From contig JAFDYX010000021.1 of the NCBI GenBank assembly GCA_018267215.1, positions 124,001-188,000 on the forward strand: a DNA stretch of 64,000 nucleotides, read 5' to 3'. Shown one piece after another: positions 33,922 to 42,315 of this stretch. A model generated the notes under the pieces. The model was not told the origin of the DNA and ran no database searches. It worked only from the letters and a program-made list of their open reading frames with translations. Both the position numbers and the translations under genes were made by a program. How positions within the stretch are numbered: the first letter of the stretch is position 1; each line of letters starts with the position of its first letter. Source of the DNA: Bacteroidota bacterium (GTDB lineage: Bacteria; Bacteroidota; Bacteroidia; Cytophagales; Cyclobacteriaceae).

Positions 33922-33929
33922 TAACTTTG
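33922..33929 (+). promoter_or_regulatory. -7 promoter element abutting the adenylyltransferase start
   Basis: TAACTTTG lies six bases before ATG 33936, so the message is probably leaderless or nearly so. Confidence 0.55.
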
Positions 33930-33935
33930 CGCCCC

Positions 33936-34412
33936 ATGACAACCGACAAAATAAAATCTCTTGCCGAAGCGACAACACAAGTGAAGGAATGGCAAAAAGC
34001 CGGACAAAAAGTGGTGTTCACCAATGGCTGTTTCGACTTGCTGCACCTCGGCCATGTTGACTATCTGGAAAAAGCGCGAAATCTAGGCGACAAATTGGTG
34101 CTGGGTCTTAACACAGACAGCTCGGTGAGCCGCTTTAAAGGGCCTCAAAGACCTTTGCAAGATCAACACGCCAGAGCGCGGGTATTGGCAGCCCTGCAGT
34201 TTGTAGATTTAGTAGTGCTTTTCGATGAGGACACACCTCTTGCTTTGATTTCTCAACTTGTGCCCGATATTCTCGTAAAAGGAAGTGACTATTTGGCAGA
34301 CAACATCGTTGGCGCAGATGTTGTTAAGAGCAGCGGAGGGGTGGTGAAAACCATTGATTTTGTACCCGGTTACTCCACCACCCGCATTGTAGAAAAAATA
34401 AAACAAGCATAA
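33936..34412 (+). CDS. rfaE2: D-glycero-beta-D-manno-heptose 1-phosphate adenylyltransferase
   Basis: A 158-residue nucleotidyltransferase corresponding to the C-terminal domain of HldE. FTNGCFDLLHLGHVDYLEKA (about 27-46) has the HxGH nucleotide-binding motif, and GYSTTRIVEKI near the end has the second catalytic stretch. It makes ADP-heptose for the LPS core, and the kinase half must be encoded separately. Related CTP:phosphoglycerol/ethanolamine enzymes share the fold, but RFKGPQRPLQDQHARARVL is typical of HldE. ATG 33936 is preferred to a TTG three codons upstream, which lies inside the promoter. Confidence 0.88.
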   Translation: MTTDKIKSLAEATTQVKEWQKAGQKVVFTNGCFDLLHLGHVDYLEKARNLGDKLVLGLNTDSSVSRFKGPQRPLQDQHARARVLAALQFVDLVVLFDEDTPLALISQLVPDILVKGSDYLADNIVGADVVKSSGGVVKTIDFVPGYSTTRIVEKIKQA

Positions 34413-34423
34413 ACACACAAGCT

Positions 34424-35125
34424 ATGGGATTTGGAGCCATCATTATCACCGGTTTTTTTATGATCGTAGGCATGATCGTCAGCTCGCGCCTCAAATCAAA
34501 ATTTAAAAAATACTCGGAGATACAATTAACACGCGATTTAACAGGGGCTGAAGTAGCCCGGCTCATGCTGGCCGATAACGGCATCAACGATGTGCAGGTA
34601 ATCAGCGTGGAAGGGCAGCTAACCGACCACTACAACCCGGCCAGCAAAACCGTAAACCTGAGCCACGATGTTTTCTATGGACGCAATGCAGCCGCCACGG
34701 CCGTGGCCTCGCACGAGTGCGGCCATGCTGTGCAACATGCCCAAGCTTATCAATGGCTGCATTTCCGCTCGGCCATGGTTCCCATTCAAAACATCAGCGC
34801 TAAAGTGATCAACTTCATTTTTATTGCCATGATGTTTGGTGCCTTTGCCATAAAGGGATTGTTCTCATTTGAAACTGCCCTGCTGGTAATCATTGCCTGC
34901 TACGGAGTGTTTGCGCTGTTTGCGCTCATTACCTTGCCGGTAGAGTTTGACGCCAGCAAACGGGCGCTGGCCTGGATAGAACAACGCGGCATCGTTACCC
35001 GTCAGGAGCATGACATGGCCAAAGATGCGCTGAACACTGCCGCCACAACCTATGTGGTGGCCGCCATCGGTGCTATTACCATGTTGCTGTATTATGTCAT
35101 GATTTATCTCGGGCGCAGAGATTAA
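34424..35125 (+). CDS. Membrane zinc metallopeptidase, YugP family
   Basis: A 233-residue protein with an N-terminal membrane helix, the zinc-binding HECGH motif at about 97-101 (ASHECGHAVQHAQAY) and two or three further helices, including NFIFIAMMFGAFAIKGLF and a C-terminal one. VNLSHDVFYGRNAAATAVA before the motif is also family-typical. YugP-type peptidases (DUF2227-like) are widespread; substrates are not known. It follows rfaE2 by 11 bases and is closed by a terminator hairpin. Confidence 0.88.
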   Translation: MGFGAIIITGFFMIVGMIVSSRLKSKFKKYSEIQLTRDLTGAEVARLMLADNGINDVQVISVEGQLTDHYNPASKTVNLSHDVFYGRNAAATAVASHECGHAVQHAQAYQWLHFRSAMVPIQNISAKVINFIFIAMMFGAFAIKGLFSFETALLVIIACYGVFALFALITLPVEFDASKRALAWIEQRGIVTRQEHDMAKDALNTAATTYVVAAIGAITMLLYYVMIYLGRRD

Positions 35126-35153
35126 TTCTCATTAAAACAAAACTTATCTTTGA

Positions 35154-35184
35154 GGCTTGAGCGCTAACCGCTCAGGCCTTTTTT
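35154..35184 (+). terminator. Rho-independent terminator
   Basis: GGCTTGAGCG and CGCTCAGGCC form a 10-base stem with one G-T pair, a 5-base loop and TTTTTT after it. A TATCTTTG at 35145-35152 overlaps its left side and could be a promoter for the next gene, which would make the hairpin part of that gene's leader. Confidence 0.8.
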
Positions 35185-35207
35185 AACGATTAATTTTCTT
35201 TTTACAC

Positions 35208-36347
35208 ATGAATTTTGAACTGACCGAAGAACAGCTTACCGTACAAAGTGCAGCCCGCGATTTTGCCCAAACCGAATTATTGCCCGGTGTTATTGAACGC
35301 GATACCGAACAAAAATTTCCTGCCGAGCAAATCAAAAAAATGGGCGAACTCGGCTTCATGGGCATGATGACCAATCCGAAATATAATGGCGGTGGCATGG
35401 ACACCATATCGTATGTATTGGCGATGGAAGAAATTTCCAAAATTGATGCCTCGGCTTCGGTGTGTATGTCGGTAAACAATTCGTTGGTATGCTGGGGGCT
35501 GGAAAAATTTGGAAATGAAGAACAAAAGGAAAAATATTTAAAGAAGTTGACCACGGCTGAATCCATTGGCGCATTCTGTTTATCAGAACCGGAAGCAGGA
35601 AGCGATGCCACTTCGCAACGAACGATGGCCGAAGACAAAGGCGATCATTATTTATTGAACGGAACAAAAAACTGGATCACCAACGGCAAGAGCGCCAGCG
35701 TTTATCTGGTGATTGCCCAAACACATCCTGAAAAAAGACACAAAGGCATCAATGCATTGATTGTGGAGCGAGGAATGCCCGGCTTTGTGGTAGGCAAGAA
35801 AGAAGATAAGATGGGCATCCGCGGAAGCGACACACATTCACTGATGTTCACCGATGTGAAAGTTCCTAAAGCCAATCGCATTGGTGACGATGGTTTTGGT
35901 TTTACTTTCGCGATGACAACATTGAACGGTGGGCGCATTGGAATCGCTTCGCAAGCACTCGGCATAGCAGCAGGGGCTTATGAACTGGCCGTGAAATATG
36001 CGAAAGAAAGAAAAGCATTTGGCAAACATTTGAGCGAGCATCAGGCTATTCAATTTAAACTGGCCGACATGGCCACGAAAATAAATGCTGCTCGACTTTT
36101 AATTTGGCAGGCTGCCCATTTAAAAGATCAAAAGAAAGATTTTGTGAAAGCTGCCGCCATGGCAAAATTATTTGCTTCGCAAATTGCGCAAGAAGTAACC
36201 ACCGAAGCCGTGCAGATTCACGGAGGTTATGGTTACGTAAAAGAATTTCATGTAGAGCGCCTCATGCGCGATGCCAAGATCACCCAGATCTATGAAGGCA
36301 CAACTGAGATTCAGAAAATGGTTATTTCGAGAGAGTTGTTGAAGTGA
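35208..36347 (+). CDS. Acyl-CoA dehydrogenase
   Basis: A 379-residue FAD flavoprotein that introduces the alpha-beta double bond into acyl-CoA. GAFCLSEPEAGSDATSQRT (about 121-139) and WITNGKSASVYLVIAQT are the flavin-binding segments; the catalytic base is Glu363 in QIYEGTTEIQK near the C-terminus; VQIHGGYGYVKEFHVERLMR precedes it. The length and motifs are those of short-chain (butyryl-CoA) dehydrogenases. Electrons would go to an ETF, not encoded here. A 3-hydroxyacyl-CoA dehydrogenase-like gene lies two genes on, on the other strand. Confidence 0.93.
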   Translation: MNFELTEEQLTVQSAARDFAQTELLPGVIERDTEQKFPAEQIKKMGELGFMGMMTNPKYNGGGMDTISYVLAMEEISKIDASASVCMSVNNSLVCWGLEKFGNEEQKEKYLKKLTTAESIGAFCLSEPEAGSDATSQRTMAEDKGDHYLLNGTKNWITNGKSASVYLVIAQTHPEKRHKGINALIVERGMPGFVVGKKEDKMGIRGSDTHSLMFTDVKVPKANRIGDDGFGFTFAMTTLNGGRIGIASQALGIAAGAYELAVKYAKERKAFGKHLSEHQAIQFKLADMATKINAARLLIWQAAHLKDQKKDFVKAAAMAKLFASQIAQEVTTEAVQIHGGYGYVKEFHVERLMRDAKITQIYEGTTEIQKMVISRELLK

Positions 36348-36416
36348 TTTGAGTTTTAGCTTTAACATTTTGGATCAATCTTTCAGAAATCCACAATCTC
36401 AATTCTAAAATGTTGT

Positions 36417-36424
36417 TACCTTTG
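36417..36424 (+). promoter_or_regulatory. -7 promoter element of the following gene
   Basis: TACCTTTG 11 bases before the TTG at 36436. Inverted arms AACATTTTGGA (36364-36374) and TCTAAAATGTT (36404-36414) flank the upstream promoter half. Confidence 0.45.
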
Positions 36425-36435
36425 TCAAACCCTTT

Positions 36436-36945
36436 TTGACTTTGGTTCGCAAGTTTTTTCCGTTGGACAAAAACTACCTGCTGGAAGAAGCCCAACTCTC
36501 CCTTCAGGATGAATTGCTCACCCGCTTAATTGAAATCGTAAAAAATACTTTTACGCAGCAAACCAATCTGCTGGGTTTGCTCGATGATTTTGGTTTGAAG
36601 GTAAAAAACTACCATGCCGGCAACCTTAAACCATTAAGTAATTTTTATCAAAATATTTGCGGGGTTTATCGTTTCAAAAACAGCGACAACCAACTCGAGT
36701 TTGTGTGGGATGGCCGCGAGCATTTGGAAACTTACAAAGAACAATGGTCTAAAACTTTTGTAAGATGGGTAAATGATTTCTGCCAACAAGAACTCTTTGT
36801 GCAAGCCGTGTTGGACTTAACTGTATTTCTTCCTGAAAACCGACACGCTGATTTGGCCGAAAACCGGATGAACAATTTTATGCTACGCCAGTTTGGGGTG
36901 AAGATGCATAAAACAAAAGGTTTGGTCGAAATGAAGGTGGCCTAA
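36436..36945 (+). CDS. Hypothetical protein
   Basis: A 169-residue soluble protein without recognisable motif. It has no signal peptide; composition is ordinary, with alternating helices and strands (FYQNICGVYRFKNSDNQLEF in the middle). There is no in-frame ATG before residue 145, so TTG at 36436 (or 36442) must serve; an in-frame stop at 36406 excludes an upstream start. The promoter element is placed to give a very short leader. It converges on the 3-hydroxyacyl-CoA dehydrogenase-like gene. Confidence 0.6.
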   Translation: MTLVRKFFPLDKNYLLEEAQLSLQDELLTRLIEIVKNTFTQQTNLLGLLDDFGLKVKNYHAGNLKPLSNFYQNICGVYRFKNSDNQLEFVWDGREHLETYKEQWSKTFVRWVNDFCQQELFVQAVLDLTVFLPENRHADLAENRMNNFMLRQFGVKMHKTKGLVEMKVA

Positions 36946-36964
36946 GCCTATGTTTTCTTAGTGC

Positions 36965-37609
36965 CTATGTGTTTAAGACTTCTGCCTTTAGCAACTCACA
37001 AATTTTATAGCGGTCGTCATGAGTGTCCTCGTGAACGGCTTTCAGCAACCCATAAACATTTTTAATTCCGATTTTCTCACACCACTCAAAAGGCCCATAA
37101 GGATAATTGGTGCCGAGCTTCATGGCAAGGTCAATATCAGTTCTTGAAGCTACGTCTTCTTCTATGGCAAAATATGCTTCGTTGATAATCATGCAGATGA
37201 TCCGCGGTGTAACCATGCCGGCTTGGTCGCGCACGATTTTAAATTTTGTGCCCAGCTGTGAACAGGTTTTCTCCAACAAAGAAACTGATTCTTTTCTGCA
37301 CACTGTCGTCTCTAAAATTTCACGATTCAGAAAAGAAGGAAGTCCACAAAAACCAAATACATGGTCGGGCGCTGTGTGGGGCATTAACTTCGATAACGTT
37401 GTTTTAACTGAATTAACAAACACAGCTTTGGATGCTTGCCGCAGATAAGGTGCTACATCAGCAGGCTCAAAGTCAAAAATAACTGTTTCGGGGTTGTGTT
37501 CTGTGGGCAAATGGCTTATATGAGGTATATGCAAATAGGAATGACCCACTCCAAATTTGGCTTTACATTCTTGAAAATTATTTTCGCCCCCGATAACAAT
37601 TAGCTCCAT
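36965..37609 (-). CDS. 3-hydroxyacyl-CoA dehydrogenase-like protein, shortened
   Basis: A 214-residue protein whose second half is a standard 3HCDH C-terminal domain: RDQAGMVTPRIICMIINEAY at about 125-144, then MKLGTNYPYGPFEWCEKIG. The first half keeps only part of the NAD-binding fold (MELIVIGGENNFQ; no GxGxxG; no catalytic histidine in the usual SSTS..H.FNP context, though GFCGLPSFL takes its place). Full enzymes are about 285 residues. It may bind acyl-CoA without oxidising it, or use a different cofactor. The start is ATG, with TACTTTTG 29 bases upstream. Confidence 0.72.
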   Translation of the reverse strand: MELIVIGGENNFQECKAKFGVGHSYLHIPHISHLPTEHNPETVIFDFEPADVAPYLRQASKAVFVNSVKTTLSKLMPHTAPDHVFGFCGLPSFLNREILETTVCRKESVSLLEKTCSQLGTKFKIVRDQAGMVTPRIICMIINEAYFAIEEDVASRTDIDLAMKLGTNYPYGPFEWCEKIGIKNVYGLLKAVHEDTHDDRYKICELLKAEVLNT

Positions 37610-37638
37610 TTCAATGAAAAGATTTATGATCTTTGGTT

Positions 37639-37646
37639 CAAAAGTA
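37639..37646 (-). promoter_or_regulatory. -7 promoter element, leftward
   Basis: TACTTTTG on the minus strand upstream of the 3HCDH-like gene, within the divergent 44-base gap to ridA. Confidence 0.35.
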
Positions 37647-37653
37647 AAAGATT

Positions 37654-38034
37654 ATGGCAAAAGAAGTAGTTTATTCATCTCATGCTCCCGAGCCTATCGG
37701 CCCGTACAGCCAAGCCATTAAGGCAGGCAACATGCTCTTTATTTCCGGGCAGATTGCCATTCAAAAACCTTCGGGCAACCTGATCACCGGAAACATTGTT
37801 GACGAGGCTACGCAGGTAATGAAAAACCTTTCGGAAATATTAAAAGCCGGAGGAATGGATTTCTCTAACGTAGTGAAGAGCACTATTTTTTTAAAAGACA
37901 TGAACAACTTTCCAAAAGTAAACGAGGTGTATGGCTCTCACTTTAAAGAGATGCCTCCGGCACGCGAAACCGTGGAAGTAAGCCGCTTGCCCAAAGACGT
38001 AAACGTAGAGATATCGTGCATTGCGATGAAGTAA
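37654..38034 (+). CDS. ridA: RidA family reactive intermediate deaminase
   Basis: A 126-residue protein of the YjgF/RidA family, which hydrolyses 2-aminoacrylate and other enamine/imine intermediates. It is complete: PEPIGPYSQAIKAGNMLFIS at the start, ISGQIA, and the conserved arginine in PPARETVEVSRLPKDVNVEI (about 101-120), with the closing ISCIAMK. It would form a trimer with active sites between subunits. It stands alone between two promoters. Confidence 0.95.
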   Translation: MAKEVVYSSHAPEPIGPYSQAIKAGNMLFISGQIAIQKPSGNLITGNIVDEATQVMKNLSEILKAGGMDFSNVVKSTIFLKDMNNFPKVNEVYGSHFKEMPPARETVEVSRLPKDVNVEISCIAMK

Positions 38035-38063
38035 TTTACAGTAACACAATAGTTTTTTAAATG

Positions 38064-38077
38064 TGGGGGAGCCCCCA
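38064..38077 (+). terminator. GC hairpin after ridA, possible terminator
   Basis: TGGGG and CCCCA arms around GAGC, 30 bases after the ridA stop. No T-run follows, so the assignment is weak. Confidence 0.3.
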
Positions 38078-38165
38078 TCAAAATAGCTACAGTTCTGCTG
38101 TTAGTTTGAGATAATAAGTTTTGCCTCTGGGAATGGAATTATTCGCCCTCAAGCATCCAATTTCT

Positions 38166-38173
38166 TACCTTTG
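38166..38173 (+). promoter_or_regulatory. -7 promoter element of gltX
   Basis: TACCTTTG, 17 bases before the gltX ATG. Confidence 0.45.
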
Positions 38174-38190
38174 AATTCCTTTTTTAATAC

Positions 38191-39726
38191 ATGAAAGAAG
38201 TCAGAGTTCGTTTCGCCCCAAGCCCTACGGGTGCATTGCATATCGGGGGTATTCGCACTGCATTATACAATTACCTACTGGCACGCCAACAGGGCGGCAC
38301 GATGATTTTACGCATTGAAGACACTGACCAAAACCGGTTTGTGCCCGGGGCAGAAGAATATATTTTAGAGTCACTGCAATGGGCGGGGATAGAGATTGAT
38401 GAGGGTGTCAGCAAGGGAGGGCCGCATGCGCCTTATCGCCAAAGCGAACGAAAACCGCTCTACCAAAAATACGCACAACAACTGATAGCCGAAGGCAACG
38501 CATACTATGCATTCGATACAGAAGCAGAACTGGAAGCCATGCGCGAGCGCCTCAAACATCAGCACTCATCCGATCAGCAATATGGCAGCGGCACACGCAT
38601 GCAAATGAAAAATTCGTTGACCCTGTCAGCTTCTGAAGTGAGCCAAAAAATTAATGCCGGAGAACAATATGTTATCCGGTTGAAAGTACCGGCCAACGAA
38701 GAAATTAAATTAAACGATCTTATCCGGGGCGAGGTGCAGGTCAATTCTTCTACCATAGACGACAAGGTGTTGATGAAATCTGATGGCATGCCCACCTATC
38801 ATTTGGCCAATGTGGTGGATGATTACCTGATGAAAATTTCGCACGTTATCCGTGGGGAAGAATGGTTGCCCAGTGCGCCTCTTCATGTTTTGTTGTACCG
38901 CAGCTTCGGGTGGGAAAAGGAGATGCCCCGGTTTGCGCATCTTCCACTGCTGCTCAAAGCCGATGGCAATGGAAAATTAAGCAAACGCGATGCCGACAAA
39001 GCAGGGTTTCCTATTTTTCCGCTCAACTGGACTGATCCCCGTACCAATGAATTTTCTAAAGGATTTCGCGAAAGTGGGTATTTACCGGAGGCCTTGCTCA
39101 ATTTTCTCGCCTTTCTCGGTTGGAACCCGGGTACCGAACAGGAAATTTTTTCAGTTAAAGAATTAATCCATTCGTTCTCGCTGGAACGTATCGCTAGGCA
39201 TGGCGCAAAATTCGATATCCAAAAAGCACAATGGTATAATCAGCAATATTTAAAATCAAAAACCAGCGAGGAACTGACAAAATATTTATTGAGTTCATTA
39301 GCCCAAGAAAATATTTCATGCATGCCCGAAAAGGCTTTAAAAATCTGTGATGCCATGCGCGAGCGTGTTTCTTTTCCACAAGATTTTTGGGAACATGGCA
39401 AGTTTTTTTTCATAGCTCCATCTGTGTTTGATCAATCCGTTACATCCAAGAAATGGAATAGTGAAGTGGTGAAATTCCTCGATCAATTTATCTCTCACCT
39501 AAAAACCATTGAAACTACTGCCGCTAACGAAATAAAAATTGCTTTAGAAAAAACATCGCACACCACAAGCATTTCGTCAGGAAAGATGATGCAGCCACTG
39601 CGCATTGCCCTGACAGGCGGTGCTTCAGGCCCTGACCTGATGGCCATTATAGACATCCTAGGCAAAGAGGAAACTATCCAGCGGATACAATATGCCATTA
39701 CCTCCATTCCGGTAAAAACTACTTAA
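38191..39726 (+). CDS. gltX: Glutamyl-tRNA synthetase
   Basis: A 511-residue class I aminoacyl-tRNA synthetase. The HIGH motif reads HIGG at 17-20 (RFAPSPTGALHIGGIRTALY), and the KMSKS motif reads KLSKR at about 261-265 (GNGKLSKRDADKAGF). RIEDTDQNR, VVDDYLMKISHVIRGEEWLP and the C-terminal anticodon-binding helices are in place. SGKMMQPLRIALTGGASGPD near the end is the typical bacterial closing motif. It is slightly longer than the E. coli enzyme, as is normal in Bacteroidota. The small gene at 39728 follows by one base. Confidence 0.97.
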   Translation: MKEVRVRFAPSPTGALHIGGIRTALYNYLLARQQGGTMILRIEDTDQNRFVPGAEEYILESLQWAGIEIDEGVSKGGPHAPYRQSERKPLYQKYAQQLIAEGNAYYAFDTEAELEAMRERLKHQHSSDQQYGSGTRMQMKNSLTLSASEVSQKINAGEQYVIRLKVPANEEIKLNDLIRGEVQVNSSTIDDKVLMKSDGMPTYHLANVVDDYLMKISHVIRGEEWLPSAPLHVLLYRSFGWEKEMPRFAHLPLLLKADGNGKLSKRDADKAGFPIFPLNWTDPRTNEFSKGFRESGYLPEALLNFLAFLGWNPGTEQEIFSVKELIHSFSLERIARHGAKFDIQKAQWYNQQYLKSKTSEELTKYLLSSLAQENISCMPEKALKICDAMRERVSFPQDFWEHGKFFFIAPSVFDQSVTSKKWNSEVVKFLDQFISHLKTIETTAANEIKIALEKTSHTTSISSGKMMQPLRIALTGGASGPDLMAIIDILGKEETIQRIQYAITSIPVKTT

Positions 39727-39727
39727 T

Positions 39728-39946
39728 ATGGCTTCGGATAAAAAAAGTAAATTGAAACAAAATGCCAAGCCCCGTGTGCATGAAGAATTGCGGGGGTTTG
39801 AAGTGTCAATAGATACCTTTGGTGAACTCAAATCAAATTTGCCGATAGAAAAATTAAACCAGTTTCTGAACGAAAACGTAGATGACAAAAAGTTGGCAGA
39901 GCGCAACGACTATCAGAAAATAAAAAGAACTAAAAAGAAAAAATAA
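39728..39946 (+). CDS. Small basic protein of unknown function
   Basis: A 72-residue, strongly charged protein with a lysine-rich end (KIKRTKKKK). The middle ([20 protein letters not shown]) predicts a short strand and helices; [20 protein letters not shown] follows. It is placed one base after gltX and two bases before the AIM24-family gene, with an ATG start, so it is probably translated in the same message. It might bind nucleic acid given its charge, but no family is recognised. Confidence 0.65.
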   Translation: MASDKKSKLKQNAKPRVHEELRGFEVSIDTFGELKSNLPIEKLNQFLNENVDDKKLAERNDYQKIKRTKKKK

Positions 39947-39948
39947 TT

Positions 39949-40722
39949 ATGCCGGTATCACACGTTATTGATTATCAGATTAAAGGGGAGAGCATCCAAA
40001 TTGTGGAGGTCGAACTTGATCCACTGGAGACCGTCATAGCCGAAGCTGGCGCTATGCTTTTCATGGAAGACGGAATTACTTTTGAAACAAAAATGGGCGA
40101 TGGCTCAAACCCCAATCAAGGTTTGTTCGATAAATTGTTTTCTGCCGGAAGCCGCCTCCTCATGGGTGAGTCTTTGTTTATGACTCACTTCACCAATCGT
40201 GGAAACAAAAAAGCTAAAGTCGGATTTTCTGCCCCTTACCCGGGCACGGTTATTCCGGTAGAACTTTCCCGCTGCCCCGGCCAAGAGTTAATCGTACAAA
40301 AAGATGGATTTCTGTGCGCGGCTTATGGCACCAAGCTTTCTATTTTCTTCAATCGAAAAATTGGGTCGGGATTGGTAGGCGGGGAGGGGTTTATCCTTGA
40401 AAAACTTCAGGGTGACGGAAAAGCGTTTATCCATGCCGGAGGAACAGTAATTGAACGCGAGTTAAATAATGAAACCTTGCGGGTAGATACCGGCTGTGTG
40501 GTTGCCTTTGAATCTCAAATCAATTTTGACGTAGAGGCGGTCGATAGTTTAAAATCTATGGTGTTTGGTGGAGAAGGGATTTTTTTGGCTACGCTACAAG
40601 GAACCGGTAGGGTGTGGCTGCAGTCAATGCCTATCCGTAAATTAATACAAGCGCTCGCACCCTACGGAAGCAACAGTCGCAAAGAGTCGAGTTCATTGTT
40701 AGGAGGATTATTTGAAAGCTGA
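39949..40722 (+). CDS. TIGR00266/AIM24 family protein
   Basis: A 257-residue protein of the AIM24 fold. The family pattern is clear: the start [33 protein letters not shown] (about 31-43), [27 protein letters not shown] and the glycine-rich [20 protein letters not shown] (about 144-163), ending near [10 protein letters not shown]. The fold is a trimeric beta-barrel; the function in bacteria is not known. It overlaps the following dehydrogenase gene by one base (TGATG). Confidence 0.88.
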   Translation: MPVSHVIDYQIKGESIQIVEVELDPLETVIAEAGAMLFMEDGITFETKMGDGSNPNQGLFDKLFSAGSRLLMGESLFMTHFTNRGNKKAKVGFSAPYPGTVIPVELSRCPGQELIVQKDGFLCAAYGTKLSIFFNRKIGSGLVGGEGFILEKLQGDGKAFIHAGGTVIERELNNETLRVDTGCVVAFESQINFDVEAVDSLKSMVFGGEGIFLATLQGTGRVWLQSMPIRKLIQALAPYGSNSRKESSSLLGGLFES

Positions 40723-41939
40723 TGTCAACCACCATAAAAATAGGACTTATCCGCGAAGGAAAAACACCACCCGATAAGCGAGTAGCTTTTACGCCACGCC
40801 AGGCACAAGAAATTCAGCAACGGTATCCTCATGTTAAAATCATTTGCGAGCCCAGCGAAATCAGGTGTTTTCAAGATTCTGAATACACAGCTGTTGGTGT
40901 CTCTGTAGGCGACATCAGTTCGTGCGAAATATTAATGGGGATAAAGGAAGTACCTCCCAAAAACCTAATGGAAGGAAAAACTTATCTGTTTTTTTCTCAT
41001 ACAATAAAGAAGCAGCCTTACAACAAGGGATTGCTTCAGGAAGCTCTCCGCAAAAAGATAAGGCTTATAGATTATGAAGTTTTAAAAGATACGCAAGGCA
41101 ACCGGCTCGTAGCCTTCGGAAGGTATGCCGGTATTGTGGGAGCCTATAATGGATTATGGGTTTACGGCAATCGTTACAAAAAATACAGCTTGCGCAGGGC
41201 CTTTGAGTGTTTTGACATCAACGACCTGAAGATTGAACTGCGAAAAGTAAAATTGCCTCCTGTTAAAATAGTATTGACCGGTGCTGGCCGTGTAGCCAAA
41301 GGTGCCATGGAAACATTAGATACCGTAGGAATCCGGAAAGTGAGCCCGGTTGAGTTTTTATCAGGTCAATTTAATGAGCCTGTTTACGTGCAGTTGAGTA
41401 GTGCAGATTACCATTCCAGAAAAGAAGGAGGAGCCTTCAATCGGGAAGAATTCCACCTGCATCCGGAACGGTACAATTCCGAGTTTATAAAATTCACAAA
41501 AGAAACTGATCTGTTGCTGGCGGGAGCCTATTGGAATCCGCAAGCGCCCCGGCTTTTCTCTTCCGATGATACCAAGCATCCTGACTTCAAAATAAGGGTA
41601 ATAGCAGATATTACTTGTGATATCAACGGGTCTGTGCCATGCACTAAAAAGCCCAGCTCAATACCCGATCCGATTTATGATTATAATCCTGCCGATGAAA
41701 GCACAGCGAAGCCTCTTTCCTCTGAAAATAATATTACAGTGATGGCCGTAGATAATCTGCCGTGCGAATTGCCCCGCAGCGCCTCAGAAGAATTTGGCCG
41801 CGACCTGATAGACAAAATACTGAACCCGCTGCTCGGTGATGACCATGAGAAAATAATTGAGCGAGCTACTATCACCTACCAAGGCAAATTGACGAACTAC
41901 TTTTCTTACTTGCAAGATTACGTTAACCCCACCAAATGA
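40722..41939 (+). CDS. Saccharopine dehydrogenase (lysine-forming)/alanine dehydrogenase-like protein
   Basis: A 405-residue two-domain NAD(P) oxidoreductase. The N-terminal AlaDH/PNT-type domain begins IKIGLIREGKTPPDKRVAFT, with CEILMGIKEVPP and TYLFFSHTIKKQPYN. The Rossmann segment is VKIVLTGAGRVAKGAMETLD at about 184-203. VIADITCDINGSVPCT and MAVDNLPCELPRSASEEFG close the catalytic cleft. It resembles Lys1-type saccharopine dehydrogenases more than alanine dehydrogenases. The reaction in this organism is not certain. It overlaps the DUF4286 gene by 4 bases. Confidence 0.82.
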   Translation: MSTTIKIGLIREGKTPPDKRVAFTPRQAQEIQQRYPHVKIICEPSEIRCFQDSEYTAVGVSVGDISSCEILMGIKEVPPKNLMEGKTYLFFSHTIKKQPYNKGLLQEALRKKIRLIDYEVLKDTQGNRLVAFGRYAGIVGAYNGLWVYGNRYKKYSLRRAFECFDINDLKIELRKVKLPPVKIVLTGAGRVAKGAMETLDTVGIRKVSPVEFLSGQFNEPVYVQLSSADYHSRKEGGAFNREEFHLHPERYNSEFIKFTKETDLLLAGAYWNPQAPRLFSSDDTKHPDFKIRVIADITCDINGSVPCTKKPSSIPDPIYDYNPADESTAKPLSSENNITVMAVDNLPCELPRSASEEFGRDLIDKILNPLLGDDHEKIIERATITYQGKLTNYFSYLQDYVNPTK

Positions 41940-42241
41940 TTTTTTTGTATAGCATAACGGTCGGTATAGACAAAGACTTAGAAACTGAGTGGCTTGCGTG
42001 GATGAAAGAAATTCATTTCCAAAAAGTAATGACTCTCGGATATTTCGAAAACTACAAAATATACAAAGTGTTGACCCACGAAGACGAAACTACCGTATCG
42101 TACAACATTCAATATTTTAGCGACTCCATTGAAAGGGTAGTTTATTACCTCAACAACGAAGGCAAAACATTAATGGAAGAGCACCGCGCTCAGTTTAAAG
42201 ACAGGCACGTAGTATTCAATACGCTGCTGCAAGAAGTTTGA
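41936..42241 (+). CDS. DUF4286 family protein
   Basis: A 101-residue protein with a ferredoxin-like alternation of strands and helices (MIFLYSITVGIDKDLETEWL, then SYNIQYFSDSIERVVYYL). It matches the DUF4286 family, small Bacteroidota proteins of unknown role. ATGA overlap couples it to the dehydrogenase gene, and a two-way terminator follows. Confidence 0.8.
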   Translation: MIFLYSITVGIDKDLETEWLAWMKEIHFQKVMTLGYFENYKIYKVLTHEDETTVSYNIQYFSDSIERVVYYLNNEGKTLMEEHRAQFKDRHVVFNTLLQEV

Positions 42242-42262
42242 GAATCGGTACTCGCTCTCCAA

Positions 42263-42299
42263 AATAAGAAAGGCCTCCAATGGAGACCTTTTTCTTATT
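42263..42299. terminator. Bidirectional terminator
   Basis: AATAAGAAAGGCCTCC and GGAGACCTTTTTCTTATT pair around AAT. A-runs on the left and T-runs on the right let it serve both the rightward DUF4286 gene and the leftward gldN operon. Confidence 0.85.
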
Positions 42300-42315
42300 G
42301 AGTATGTTACTGCTC

